Assembly (NCBI GenBank): GCA_040219575.1
Contig: JAVJSD010000015.1
Span: forward strand, 1 to 7,021
DNA: 7,021 nt
From: JAVJSD01 sp040219575
GTDB lineage: Bacteria; Planctomycetota; Planctomycetia; Pirellulales; Pirellulaceae
Direction: 5' to 3'
Numbering within the stretch: position 1 is the first letter of the stretch; every line of letters begins with the position of its first letter. Under the pieces are notes generated by a model that made no database searches, was not told where the DNA came from, and saw only the letters and a program-made list of their open reading frames with translations. The position numbers and the translations under genes were made by a program. Positions 1 to 5,539 of this stretch are shown here, one piece after another.

Positions 1-2
1 AC

Positions 3-386
3 CTTGATCCCGAGCTTCCCCCGGTGCCGGCGCTTCCAGGCGAGATCAACCAAGTGCTGCTGAACCTAATCGTGAACGCGGCACATGCGATCGGCGAGAA
101 GCTCGGCGACAACCCAACGACCAAGGGCACAATCAAGATTACCACACGCCACGCCGACAGCGAGGTCGAAGTGCGCGTCTCCGATACCGGAACCGGTATT
201 CCGGAGGGCATCCACAACCGCATCTTCGATCCTTTCTTCACGACCAAGGACGTCGGCAAAGGCACCGGCCAAGGGTTAGCGATCGTGCGAAGCGTAATCG
301 TCGACAAGCATGGAGGGACTGTCCGTGTCGAGTCGCGTGAGTCCGAAGGGACAACCTTCATTCTCCGCTTGCCGACGCGGGTATGA
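3..386 (+). CDS. Sensor histidine kinase, C-terminal ATP-binding domain (5' end outside window)
   Basis: This is the catalytic end of a two-component sensor kinase, which binds ATP and phosphorylates a conserved histidine, normally in an upstream HisKA domain that is not in view. The frame is open to the left edge; the GTG at 24 lies inside the domain and is not a real start. Numbering residues from base 3, the N box has N21 and N25 (NLIVNAAHA), the G1 box DTGTGIP is at about 61-67, the F box FDPFFTTK at 75-82 and the G2 box GKGTGQGLAI at 85-94. The order and spacing are those of an intact HATPase_c domain, so the fold is complete. The protein ends about 20 residues after the VESRESEGTTFILRLP strand, with no receiver domain fused at the C-terminus. 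The input signal and partner regulator cannot be told from this fragment. It runs opposite to the minus-strand module and is probably unrelated to it. Confidence 0.93.
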   Translation, partial: LDPELPPVPALPGEINQVLLNLIVNAAHAIGEKLGDNPTTKGTIKITTRHADSEVEVRVSDTGTGIPEGIHNRIFDPFFTTKDVGKGTGQGLAIVRSVIVDKHGGTVRVESRESEGTTFILRLPTRV

Positions 387-407
387 CGTCGGTGTTCAAG
401 ACCGACG
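387..407 (+). terminator. Hairpin directly after the histidine kinase stop, possible terminator
   Basis: CGTCGGT (387-393) and ACCGACG (401-407) form a perfect 7-bp stem with a 7-base loop, starting at the first base after the TGA stop. Only a weak T-rich stretch follows (GGTTTCG), so this is either a poor intrinsic terminator or a 3'-end stabilising hairpin. The position fits transcript ending; the missing T run is the weakness. Confidence 0.4.
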
Positions 408-1076
408 CAGGTTTCGCAGCTGTTACTTGTAGTCGACTGGATCGACTGAACGCAAGTCGGCCGATCTTGCAGACCATTCTCCTGGGAACTGTGCGGAAAG
501 CCGCCGAATCTACAGAAGCGGGGTAATGGACGGCGGGGAGGCCCATATCACTTCGTGCGGGTGAATTGCTTAACGGGAAGCACAGCCTCCGTCGGCTGAT
601 GGTCATCACCGTTACCGGGCGTCGATTCACCAGGCAGAAGGCCCGAGAGTCGCAACAAAATGCGCAACCGTTGCGCACGCCGTCACGTGCTCTCCGGCGG
701 ATGAACAGCGGCGCTGAACCGCGTCACAGGTCAGGATGGTTGGAACCGGTCCTGGGTGACTGAGCTGGAGATCGGGGATCGCACCACCAGCGGTGGAAGT
801 GAAGCTTCCTCAAGCCGACAGGCCGCTGCAGGAGCCCTGGCAGCCCCGTAGAGATCATTTCCCGGTGCGTGTGCTGTGGGAAGCCGTTTTCGCCGCCGGC
901 GTGCCTCTCCGGCCGCCTGGGCTTCTTGGATGGGCTGTCTGCACATTGACCGGCCGGCTCCCGGAGCCATCGTCCCTTTCCTTGCCATCCGCTGCCGGAC
1001 TTCGTGGCAGGGTTGTTGAACTCGATGTAGTAGCAACACGGGCGTCACGTGAACTCGCTTGACGGGCTCGGGGAAA
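408..1076. other. Long stretch without a supported gene
   Basis: I find no coding region here that I can defend. Open frames exist on both strands, the longest on the minus strand from about 731 to 1354. Their translations are rich in Arg, Pro, Ala and Ser, show no recognisable motif, and change character along their length as shadow or decayed frames do. No tRNA shape, CRISPR pattern or insertion-sequence ends were seen. The only clear structure is the hairpin at 661-677. The stretch may be decayed coding sequence downstream of the broken gene at 1077-1413. Confidence 0.45.
653..677 (-). terminator. Candidate intrinsic terminator for the minus strand
   Basis: TGCGCAA (661-667) and TTGCGCA (671-677) form a perfect 7-bp stem with a 3-base loop. 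Read on the minus strand, the stem is followed at once by TTTTGTTG (653-660 in plus coordinates), a short U tract. This is the layout of a rho-independent terminator. It lies downstream of the minus-strand module that starts near 4831, and could end its transcript about 400 bases past the last gene remnant. The stem is short and the U tract is interrupted. Confidence 0.45.
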
Positions 1077-1413
1077 CTACACGAGCCGCAGAGCAGCCTC
1101 AACGCTGCTGCCCGATGCTGTCCGCCCCGGCCACCTGGGGCGTGGCGCGCGCTGAACCGGCAGCATCTGGATCTGCGCCACCAGTCGAGCGGCCCCCTCT
1201 TGAATGCGTGGATTCTCATCGGCGACAAGCGTGAACAGGTCCAGTTGCTGGTCGACGTCGGGTCGTTGCCTCGCCTCACCAGCGGCGTGCAGCAGTCGTA
1301 CGCAGTAGTCCGGGTGTTTCCGATTGTGGGCCGCCTCCACGATGAGCCGATCAACAGCGCCAGTCGGCGGAACGCATTGGATTGCGACGCTGGAAATCCG
1401 TGAAGGTCGCCAT
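1077..1413 (-). pseudogene. Small gene downstream of the DUF927 ATPase, broken by a frameshift
   Basis: An ATG at 1413-1411 has a good ribosome site: GGAG at 1425-1422 with an 8-base spacer. It starts 13 bases after the TAA of the ATPase gene, which suggests translational linkage. The frame reads MATFTDFQRRNPMRSADWRC and then stops. In the next frame a coherent sequence continues: VDRLIVEAAHNRKHPDYC, then a helix-like stretch RLLHAAGEARQRPDV and DQQLDLFTLVADENPRIQEG, ending at a stop at 1077. Two extra bases in the GCGC run at 1357-1360 would join them as ADWRAVDRLIVEAA. I therefore read one gene of about 110 residues with a 2-base deletion. The last 30 residues (rich in Pro, Arg and Ser) look less natural, so the original C-terminus may also be lost. 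I do not recognise the family. A sequencing error, or a 20-residue peptide plus a separate GTG-started ORF at 1340, are alternatives. Confidence 0.45.
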
Positions 1414-1426
1414 GACGTTAGCTCCG

Positions 1427-3421
1427 TTAGGCCTCAGTTCTTACCGGATCGGGCAATTCGACACCCATCGCGTCTACGAGGAACCAACGCACTTGGGCGT
1501 CCACTTTCTCGCGAACCGCGCCGGCGCTGTAATCCAGGTGGTGTGTCTCTTCTCCAGGAAGCCGATAACCGAATACGAACTGCAGATCCCGCTCGTATAT
1601 GCGTTTCCGGTAGCCCCGGACGGCTGCGTTCCATTGGTGCTCATTCTCCAGAATCCAACGCACAAAGAGCGGACCGGCGTGCCCATAGTGCAGGCGAAGT
1701 TGATCATTCATTCCGCGGATCGCACGTCCCATCGCCAGAGTTGTCTCCTCGAACGGCGGGCCCCACAGCGTCAAGACTCGTCCTCGGAGACCACCATCCT
1801 GAGTGAAGCTGGTCGCGGGTTGCTCGCCTGAGCTGATTAGCACAGTCTGCGACGATTCCTGTCGTGCCGTTCCCTTGACGGTTCCGCGTCCTCGCCCTTT
1901 CCCTTGCGTCACGGCATAGATCACCGCTGCCACCTGCTCTGGCGATGCATGCTTTGTGTCGTCCAGGATGACTGGTAGGTGCGAATGAGTCGTCAGGAGT
2001 CGCTCCGTATAGACGCTGGTGCCGTTCCAAGTTTTGATGGCGGACGCCTCATTGGATTGTTCATCGGAGTTGCCCCAGCAACTAGCTGCGGCGCGCAACA
2101 CGGTCGTTTTGCCGGTCGTTGTCTCGCCCGACAAATCGACACAGAAATTGGGTGAGTTGAGGACGTGGAGCAGCGGCGGCGTCAGAGCAGCGTAAAGTGC
2201 GAGCTTCGCCTTGGGGTGGTCGGCCAATAGCTGGATAGCGCTGCGCCACTTCTCGAAATCCCCGGCCGGATGAAAAGCTTCGGCGAGTTGTTCATCACCT
2301 TCGTCCGCGCCACGGAAGATCACGTGTGTTCGGCGAATGCCGTCACCTGTATCTGCGTCATCGCCACCTGAGTTGCCGATGCCCGTCGCCGTAATCACCC
2401 GCCGCCCCCAAAGGAAACAAGACTCCCCGTCTGCCGCATGAAATCCCAGCCGTCGCGCTACCGTCACGACCGGCAGGAACTCAAGGTTGACGTTCTCGTA
2501 GTCCGCAAGGTATTGCACCACCGTGTACGCGTTGTTGCTTGTCACTGGAGCGCCGTACTCCGCCAGTTCCACGACCATTCTCGTAGTAGATGCGTCGACC
2601 CGGCTGACAAGACGCTCATGCCAAGCGTCCCCCCGATACCAGGCCAAACGCCACAACTCGCTGCCGGTTGCGCTGTCTTTCCCCCGTTCCACGATGACGA
2701 TTGGGGCGGGAATGCAGTCTCCCTCCTCCATCGAGTAGATACCGTCATCACGCAACGTCCACCCCGGCGGAACGACAGCTTCGTCACTGACCGGGGCGTC
2801 GGAGAGTAGATCCCTTACCCGGACTTCCGATGCCATCTCGGCCGAACCGCCCGACTGGCGGCCTGCTTCGGCGAGGATACCCCGGGCCTCTCGGACAAGG
2901 TCGTAAGCGCGCACACCTTTGACGCCTTGGCCGCGTATTCTCTGCAGTATTCGTGCGCAAGCAGCGTCAAGGCCGTTGGGATGCTGCAGCGCAGCCACAT
3001 ACAGCGCGATTGTCTTGGCCCGCGCGTACAACCGCAAATCATCGCCGGGTGGTATGAGGTCGACGACGACCTCGAACAGGTCGGTATCCCCTACTGTCGC
3101 TCGCGAGGAAAACGAAGCGTTCGGCAGCCGATCGAGAACGCTGACGATCGCCAGGGCATCGCGATCATCGAAGTGTGGTAAGTATTCGAGGTCCACCGAA
3201 ACGTGGCGTGCGCTATCGCAGGCCGCCAAGGTCCTCGCAAGCTCCTCCTCATCGCCAAGCTGCTCTGGTGTCAGAGCGAGGACGTCCCCGCCGTCGAGCG
3301 TGAGCTTGATCGAGGGAGCATCTGGGCCGCCATCGGCATCGGTATTACCCTGATGTCCTGGGGGCAGCGTAACTCGACCGTTGCCGTTTCTGGATGGTGA
3401 CTCTACAATACGGTTGTACAT
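1427..3421 (-). CDS. DUF927-family AAA+ ATPase, putative replication helicase of a mobile element
   Basis: This 664-residue protein carries a DUF927 region followed by a P-loop ATPase core. Residues 1-215 are poorly conserved in look and probably hold an N-terminal adaptor region. DUF927 begins near PPGWTLRDDGIYS (218-230). The Walker A motif GETTTGKT is at 432-439. A Walker B-like strand LPVILDD (482-488) ends in Asp-Asp rather than the usual Asp-Glu. A sensor-1-like TVLISSGEQ lies at 526-534, an arginine-containing GLRGRVL at 544-550, and the family's HYGHAGPLF at 578-586. In known systems DUF927 proteins are helicases that load at the origin of staphylococcal SCC and SaPI elements, often with primase partners; here no primase domain is seen in the protein. 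The ATG at 3421 lacks a clear Shine-Dalgarno site and is overlapped by an inverted repeat. The gene follows the ParB-like gene on the same strand after 219 bases. The family call is firm; the helicase role is inferred. Confidence 0.9.
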   Translation of the reverse strand: MYNRIVESPSRNGNGRVTLPPGHQGNTDADGGPDAPSIKLTLDGGDVLALTPEQLGDEEELARTLAACDSARHVSVDLEYLPHFDDRDALAIVSVLDRLPNASFSSRATVGDTDLFEVVVDLIPPGDDLRLYARAKTIALYVAALQHPNGLDAACARILQRIRGQGVKGVRAYDLVREARGILAEAGRQSGGSAEMASEVRVRDLLSDAPVSDEAVVPPGWTLRDDGIYSMEEGDCIPAPIVIVERGKDSATGSELWRLAWYRGDAWHERLVSRVDASTTRMVVELAEYGAPVTSNNAYTVVQYLADYENVNLEFLPVVTVARRLGFHAADGESCFLWGRRVITATGIGNSGGDDADTGDGIRRTHVIFRGADEGDEQLAEAFHPAGDFEKWRSAIQLLADHPKAKLALYAALTPPLLHVLNSPNFCVDLSGETTTGKTTVLRAAASCWGNSDEQSNEASAIKTWNGTSVYTERLLTTHSHLPVILDDTKHASPEQVAAVIYAVTQGKGRGRGTVKGTARQESSQTVLISSGEQPATSFTQDGGLRGRVLTLWGPPFEETTLAMGRAIRGMNDQLRLHYGHAGPLFVRWILENEHQWNAAVRGYRKRIYERDLQFVFGYRLPGEETHHLDYSAGAVREKVDAQVRWFLVDAMGVELPDPVRTEA

Positions 3422-3423
3422 AG

Positions 3424-3435
3424 TTAGAACTCTAA
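3424..3435. promoter_or_regulatory. Inverted repeat at the ATPase start codon, possible operator
   Basis: TTAGA (3424-3428) and TCTAA (3431-3435) form a perfect 5-bp repeat with a 2-base centre. Looser symmetry reaches over about 21 bases (3420-3440). It begins 3 bases before the ATPase ATG, where a Shine-Dalgarno site would be expected and none is seen. A bound protein or RNA fold here could control ATPase translation or transcription. It is short enough to be chance. Confidence 0.25.
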
Positions 3436-3452
3436 ATAGTGGGGTTCATCGG

Positions 3453-3489
3453 CACGGCACCCGGTCGGTCAAAGGATCTGGGTGCCGTG
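3453..3489. promoter_or_regulatory. Ten-base-pair hairpin in the leader of the ATPase gene
   Basis: CACGGCACCC (3453-3462) and GGGTGCCGTG (3480-3489) are perfect complements around a 17-base loop, and a G-U pair could extend the stem inward. It sits in the 219-base gap between the ParB-like and ATPase genes, about 32 bases before the ATPase ATG. On the minus strand no U run follows, so it is not a standard terminator. An operator, a 5'-leader attenuator or an mRNA processing site would all fit. On the plus strand TTTT follows after four bases, but no plus-strand gene precedes it. Confidence 0.45.
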
Positions 3490-3640
3490 GTCGTTTTGGG
3501 GCGGCAGAGACGGCGCTACATAAAAGTGCCACAACTGCCAACTGCGAGACGTAAAATCATCTGGCGGGAGTTGAAGTTTGATGCCGACATACGTGTTCTA
3601 TTCTTGGTAAATGGAAGTCGTGGTCACTGTGTCCGGAGGA

Positions 3641-4516
3641 CTAAGCTTCTCCAAGCCAGGCGAAGTCATCGTCATCCTCCTCCTCCTCCGTAATCATGCG
3701 CGTGAGATCCTGGTGGAGCTGCCCGAGGAACTCGCATCCACGGTCTAATGCTTCGAGCTGCTGCGAGAGCCTCCGCGCCTCGACCTCATCGCAGCGTCCC
3801 GACAGATCGCGCTCAGCAGACTTCACTGCGCGCACAAGGCGGTGGACGATCGTCTCGACGCTGGGCAGGCCGGCGGAGGATCGGCGGATGTATCGCTCGA
3901 CGACATCGGCGGCCTTCGCGGCGCCGGTGATTTGGTCGGCGATCTCCTGCTGATCGTCAGCATCCAGGCCGACGACGCTGAGGACTTGCCGCTGTGTTAG
4001 CTCCCCCCGCTCATACGCCAGCTGCACTTCGATCGGTGCGTCAAGCATCCGTGCGTACCGGTCGAGTTGCCGGCCGCCGAGATCGAACTGCTTGGCCAGT
4101 AGATCCCGCAGGTCGCCATCGGCGTCCCCGCTAAGATTGTTCCGACCAAGTTTCTTGCGCTCGGCGTAACACCGGGCGATGGCTAGGTGCGATAGCTGGC
4201 GGCGGTGGAGGTTGTCCGCGATGAGGCGGTCCATCACTGCCGCCTCTCCCTCCGCCTCCAGATCATCACGGACCCAGCACTCGATGCGCGTCCAGCTGAG
4301 TAGCTTCGCTGCGCGGACACGCTGGTGTCCGCAAATGATGGTGCCGTCCGCGAGAATCTCGATAGGATTCGCCTGCCCATTGGCCTGCATGTCGTCGGCC
4401 AGGAGTTGGAGTTCGGCGTCGGGAAGATCGCCGAACACCGCGTCCTGGGCGGGGTGCGGCCTGAGGGAATCTACTGGCCGAGGTTCGATCCGTCGCCTTA
4501 GCTTACGTTTGCGCAC
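3641..4516 (-). CDS. ParB-like (ParB/Srx-fold) DNA-binding protein
   Basis: The protein has the ParB N-terminal fold followed by a helix-turn-helix region. Taking the longer frame from GTG 4564 (307 residues), the N-terminal domain runs from about 26 to 120. It includes the phosphate-binding-box-like ICGHQRVRAAKLL (77-89), where chromosomal ParB usually has GERRxRA, and ADNLHRRQLS (116-125). Residues 126-200 are the helical DNA-binding part, with AKQFDLGGRQLDRYARML and GELTQRQVLSVVGL. A long helical C-terminal region (235-290) may serve dimerisation, and the tail carries EEEEDDDD (293-300). I chose GTG 4516 (291 residues) because GGAG lies 7 bases upstream (4527-4524); GTG 4564 has only a weak AGAAG. 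It lies downstream of the small winged-helix gene and upstream of the ATPase gene. ParB homologues bind centromere-like sites and use CTP, or act as plasmid regulators or nucleases. No ParA is present, so canonical partition is unproven. Confidence 0.88.
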   Translation of the reverse strand: MRKRKLRRRIEPRPVDSLRPHPAQDAVFGDLPDAELQLLADDMQANGQANPIEILADGTIICGHQRVRAAKLLSWTRIECWVRDDLEAEGEAAVMDRLIADNLHRRQLSHLAIARCYAERKKLGRNNLSGDADGDLRDLLAKQFDLGGRQLDRYARMLDAPIEVQLAYERGELTQRQVLSVVGLDADDQQEIADQITGAAKAADVVERYIRRSSAGLPSVETIVHRLVRAVKSAERDLSGRCDEVEARRLSQQLEALDRGCEFLGQLHQDLTRMITEEEEDDDDFAWLGEA

Positions 4517-4606
4517 TAGCTTGCTCCGTCTGCGAGTGAGAAGTCGCGTCCAAGTACATGGCACGTTCTTCTGAGCGGTGCCAGAATTGACGCCGAGAAG
4601 ATGCCG

Positions 4607-4831
4607 CTATTCACCGCAATCGCTTTCCGCCTCACCTGACTTCAAAAGGTCAGGTCGTGCACGAAGCACCGCATCAATGCGAACTACGTCTTCTGGTGTG
4701 AAAAGACGACGCCCCGGCACCTCAAAACTCGGCCCCGGCAAATCTCCACGCTCGATGAGGTACAGCAGCCGCCACCGAGGTAAGTTGACCTTTCGAGCGA
4801 CGTCACCGCTGCCGATTAGTTCCGAAGACAT
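4607..4831 (-). CDS. Small MerR-type winged-helix DNA-binding protein
   Basis: This 74-residue protein is almost entirely one MerR-like DNA-binding domain. The helix-turn-helix is at about residues 5-22 (LIGSGDVARKVNLPRWRLLY). It is followed by the family's IERGDLPGPSFEVPGRRLFT wing and PEDVVRIDAVLRARPDLL. There is no effector-binding or long coiled-coil region, so it resembles the short regulators, excisionases and AlpA-type proteins of mobile elements more than full MerR sensors. An upstream ATG at 4885 is in frame. I chose ATG 4831 because GGGAGAG (4842-4836) gives a strong ribosome site with a 4-6 base spacer, and the extra 18 residues look like intergenic translation. It is the first gene of the minus-strand set and lies 42 bases before the GTG 4564 of the ParB-like gene, 90 bases before GTG 4516. 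Inverted repeats immediately upstream suggest autoregulation. Confidence 0.8.
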   Translation of the reverse strand: MSSELIGSGDVARKVNLPRWRLLYLIERGDLPGPSFEVPGRRLFTPEDVVRIDAVLRARPDLLKSGEAESDCGE

Positions 4832-4835
4832 TCGT

Positions 4836-4842
4836 CTCTCCC
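4836..4842 (-). promoter_or_regulatory. Ribosome binding site that fixes the start of the winged-helix gene
   Basis: On the minus strand GGGAGAG is followed by ACGA and then ATG at 4831. This is the best Shine-Dalgarno match in the window and supports the 74-residue form over a 92-residue form starting at 4885, which has no such site. Confidence 0.7.
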
Positions 4843-4851
4843 ATGATTGGC

Positions 4852-4863
4852 TGTTGGCCAACA
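4852..4863. promoter_or_regulatory. Perfect 12-base palindrome upstream of the winged-helix gene, candidate operator
   Basis: TGTTGGCCAACA is a perfect 12-base palindrome centred about 26 bases before the ATG at 4831 and just upstream of the ribosome site. A dimeric winged-helix protein would be expected to bind a symmetrical site here to control its own operon. Binding is inferred from position only. Confidence 0.4.
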
Positions 4864-4867
4864 AGAA

Positions 4868-4899
4868 TCGGAATCCACCGATCAATAAGGGGATTCCGA
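4868..4899. repeat. Nine-base perfect inverted repeat in the upstream region
   Basis: TCGGAATCC (4868-4876) and GGATTCCGA (4891-4899) match perfectly across 14 bases, almost adjoining the palindrome at 4852-4863. The half-site spacing of about 23 bases, roughly two helical turns centre to centre, suits two protein dimers or a looped operator. It is also a possible hairpin in a long leader RNA. It lies about 40-70 bases upstream of the winged-helix start. Confidence 0.45.
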
Positions 4900-5090
4900 A
4901 CAGGGGAGACGCAAGCAGAGCACAGGGCGGGGTTTAGGTCATGAGATGAGAATCCATGCCGCCTGCAGTGCTTTACCACTGACGAGTGGAGTCAACCCGG
5001 ATTATTCACGAGCGAATTCGTGAAATGAAGAAACCCAGGCGTGATCTCCCGTGTTTTATTGGGTGAAGTGAAAAATCCAATGAGCACGAA
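4900..5090. other. Intergenic region between the module and the transposase remnant
   Basis: No gene is supported here. Besides the repeat at 5005-5024 there is a short hairpin CCACT-GACG-AGTGG (4976-4989). The stretch around 5055-5085 is locally AT-rich compared with its surroundings (GTTTTATT, GTGAAAAATCC). It is the natural place for the operon promoter and, if the module replicates, for an origin. I could not pick a convincing -35/-10 pair. Confidence 0.4.
5005..5024. repeat. Inverted repeat resembling split parS half-sites
   Basis: TTCACGA (5005-5011) and TCGTGAA (5018-5024) form a perfect 7-base repeat around GCGAAT. The halves TTCACG and CGTGAAA match the two arms of the chromosomal parS core TTTCACGTGAAA, but with 8 extra bases between them. 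It lies about 440-490 bases upstream of the ParB-like start, in the intergenic region before the operon. Standard parS sites are uninterrupted, so this may be a divergent plasmid-type centromere or simply a hairpin. Confidence 0.35.
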
Positions 5091-5093
5091 AGG

Positions 5094-5435
5094 GTGCACG
5101 CCATGGGTGAAGTCAAGCGTAACGCGTACTTCCTGGCCCTATTGGCTTACAACCTGACGTCGATCTGCCGCAACGAATTGGAAGACGCCGTGGGCGGTTG
5201 TTGGGACCTGCGGCGGTTCCAGCTGTTCGTGCTGCGCGTCGGCGGTCTGTGCGTCAAGCACTCGGGACGCCTCATCCTGCGCATTGCGCAGTCGGCGGAA
5301 CCACTGTGGAGCCAACTTGCGTGTTGCTTGCAAGGTTGGATCCTACCTGCCGAACTAACGCGTCGGCTGAAGCACCACGTCGGCTTCACTCCACCGCCGG
5401 CCCACGCCCACCTGGAACCCGTCCTTCGCGGCTAA
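5094..5435 (+). pseudogene. IS1380-family transposase, C-terminal remnant
   Basis: The reading frame matches the last part of IS1380-type DDE transposases. It has NAYFLALLAYNLTSICR, the typical (L/A)AYNL helix after the catalytic core, followed by LRRFQLFVLRVGGLCVKH and SGRLILRIAQSAEPLWSQL. These are the family's closing beta-strand and helix elements. Family members are usually above 400 residues; here only about the last 85-110 remain. The catalytic Asp-Asp-Glu residues are absent, and an in-frame stop at 5064-5066 lies just upstream. It therefore cannot transpose. An ATG at 5103 with GAAAGGG upstream could still allow a short peptide. The final 25 residues are Pro- and His-rich and may be read-through past the original end. 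It marks an old insertion at the right side of the ParB/ATPase module. Confidence 0.72.
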
Positions 5436-5483
5436 CGTCCGTCCCATCCAATCGCCATCATCGAATCTGGGGAGGGGGAAGTT

Positions 5484-5498
5484 CTGCGCCGAGCGCAG
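5484..5498. terminator. Short hairpin between convergent genes, weak terminator candidate
   Basis: CTGCGC (5484-5489) and GCGCAG (5493-5498) make a perfect 6-bp stem with a 3-base loop in the 104-base gap between the transposase remnant and the convergent minus-strand gene. No T run follows on either strand, so termination is uncertain. Confidence 0.25.
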
Positions 5499-5539
5499 CG
5501 CCGTCTCCAGCATCCACTCACGCGGGCGAAGTTCAGACC

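Noticed and set aside
460..620. Sequence with the feel of group II intron RNA (GGGAACTGTGCGGAAAGCCG and later GTGCGGGTGAATTGC)
   Set aside because: I could not find a domain V hairpin, a 5' GUGYG boundary or a reverse transcriptase gene, so the resemblance is not supported.
731..1354. Long minus-strand open frame of 207 codons
   Set aside because: Its composition is dominated by Arg, Ala, Pro and Cys, it has no domain-like motif, and part of it overlaps the more natural frame of the broken gene at 1077-1413. It looks like a frame kept open by high G+C.
3515..3545. TGGCAC on the minus strand upstream of the ATPase gene, resembling a sigma-54 -24 element
   Set aside because: The matching -12 element (TTGC) at the required spacing is absent; the sequence there is TGTAGC.
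3439..3693. Plus-strand open frame of 84 codons over the leader of the ATPase gene
   Set aside because: It ends in a polyproline run that is simply the opposite strand of the acidic ParB tail, and it has no ribosome site or recognisable motif.
4940..4995. tRNA-like stretch on the minus strand (CAGTGGTAAAGCACTGC resembling a D arm, followed by GGATTCTCATC)
   Set aside because: There is no anticodon stem-loop of the right size between the two parts, no GTTC-type T loop and no acceptor stem, so it is not a tRNA; a tRNA-derived attachment site cannot be shown either.
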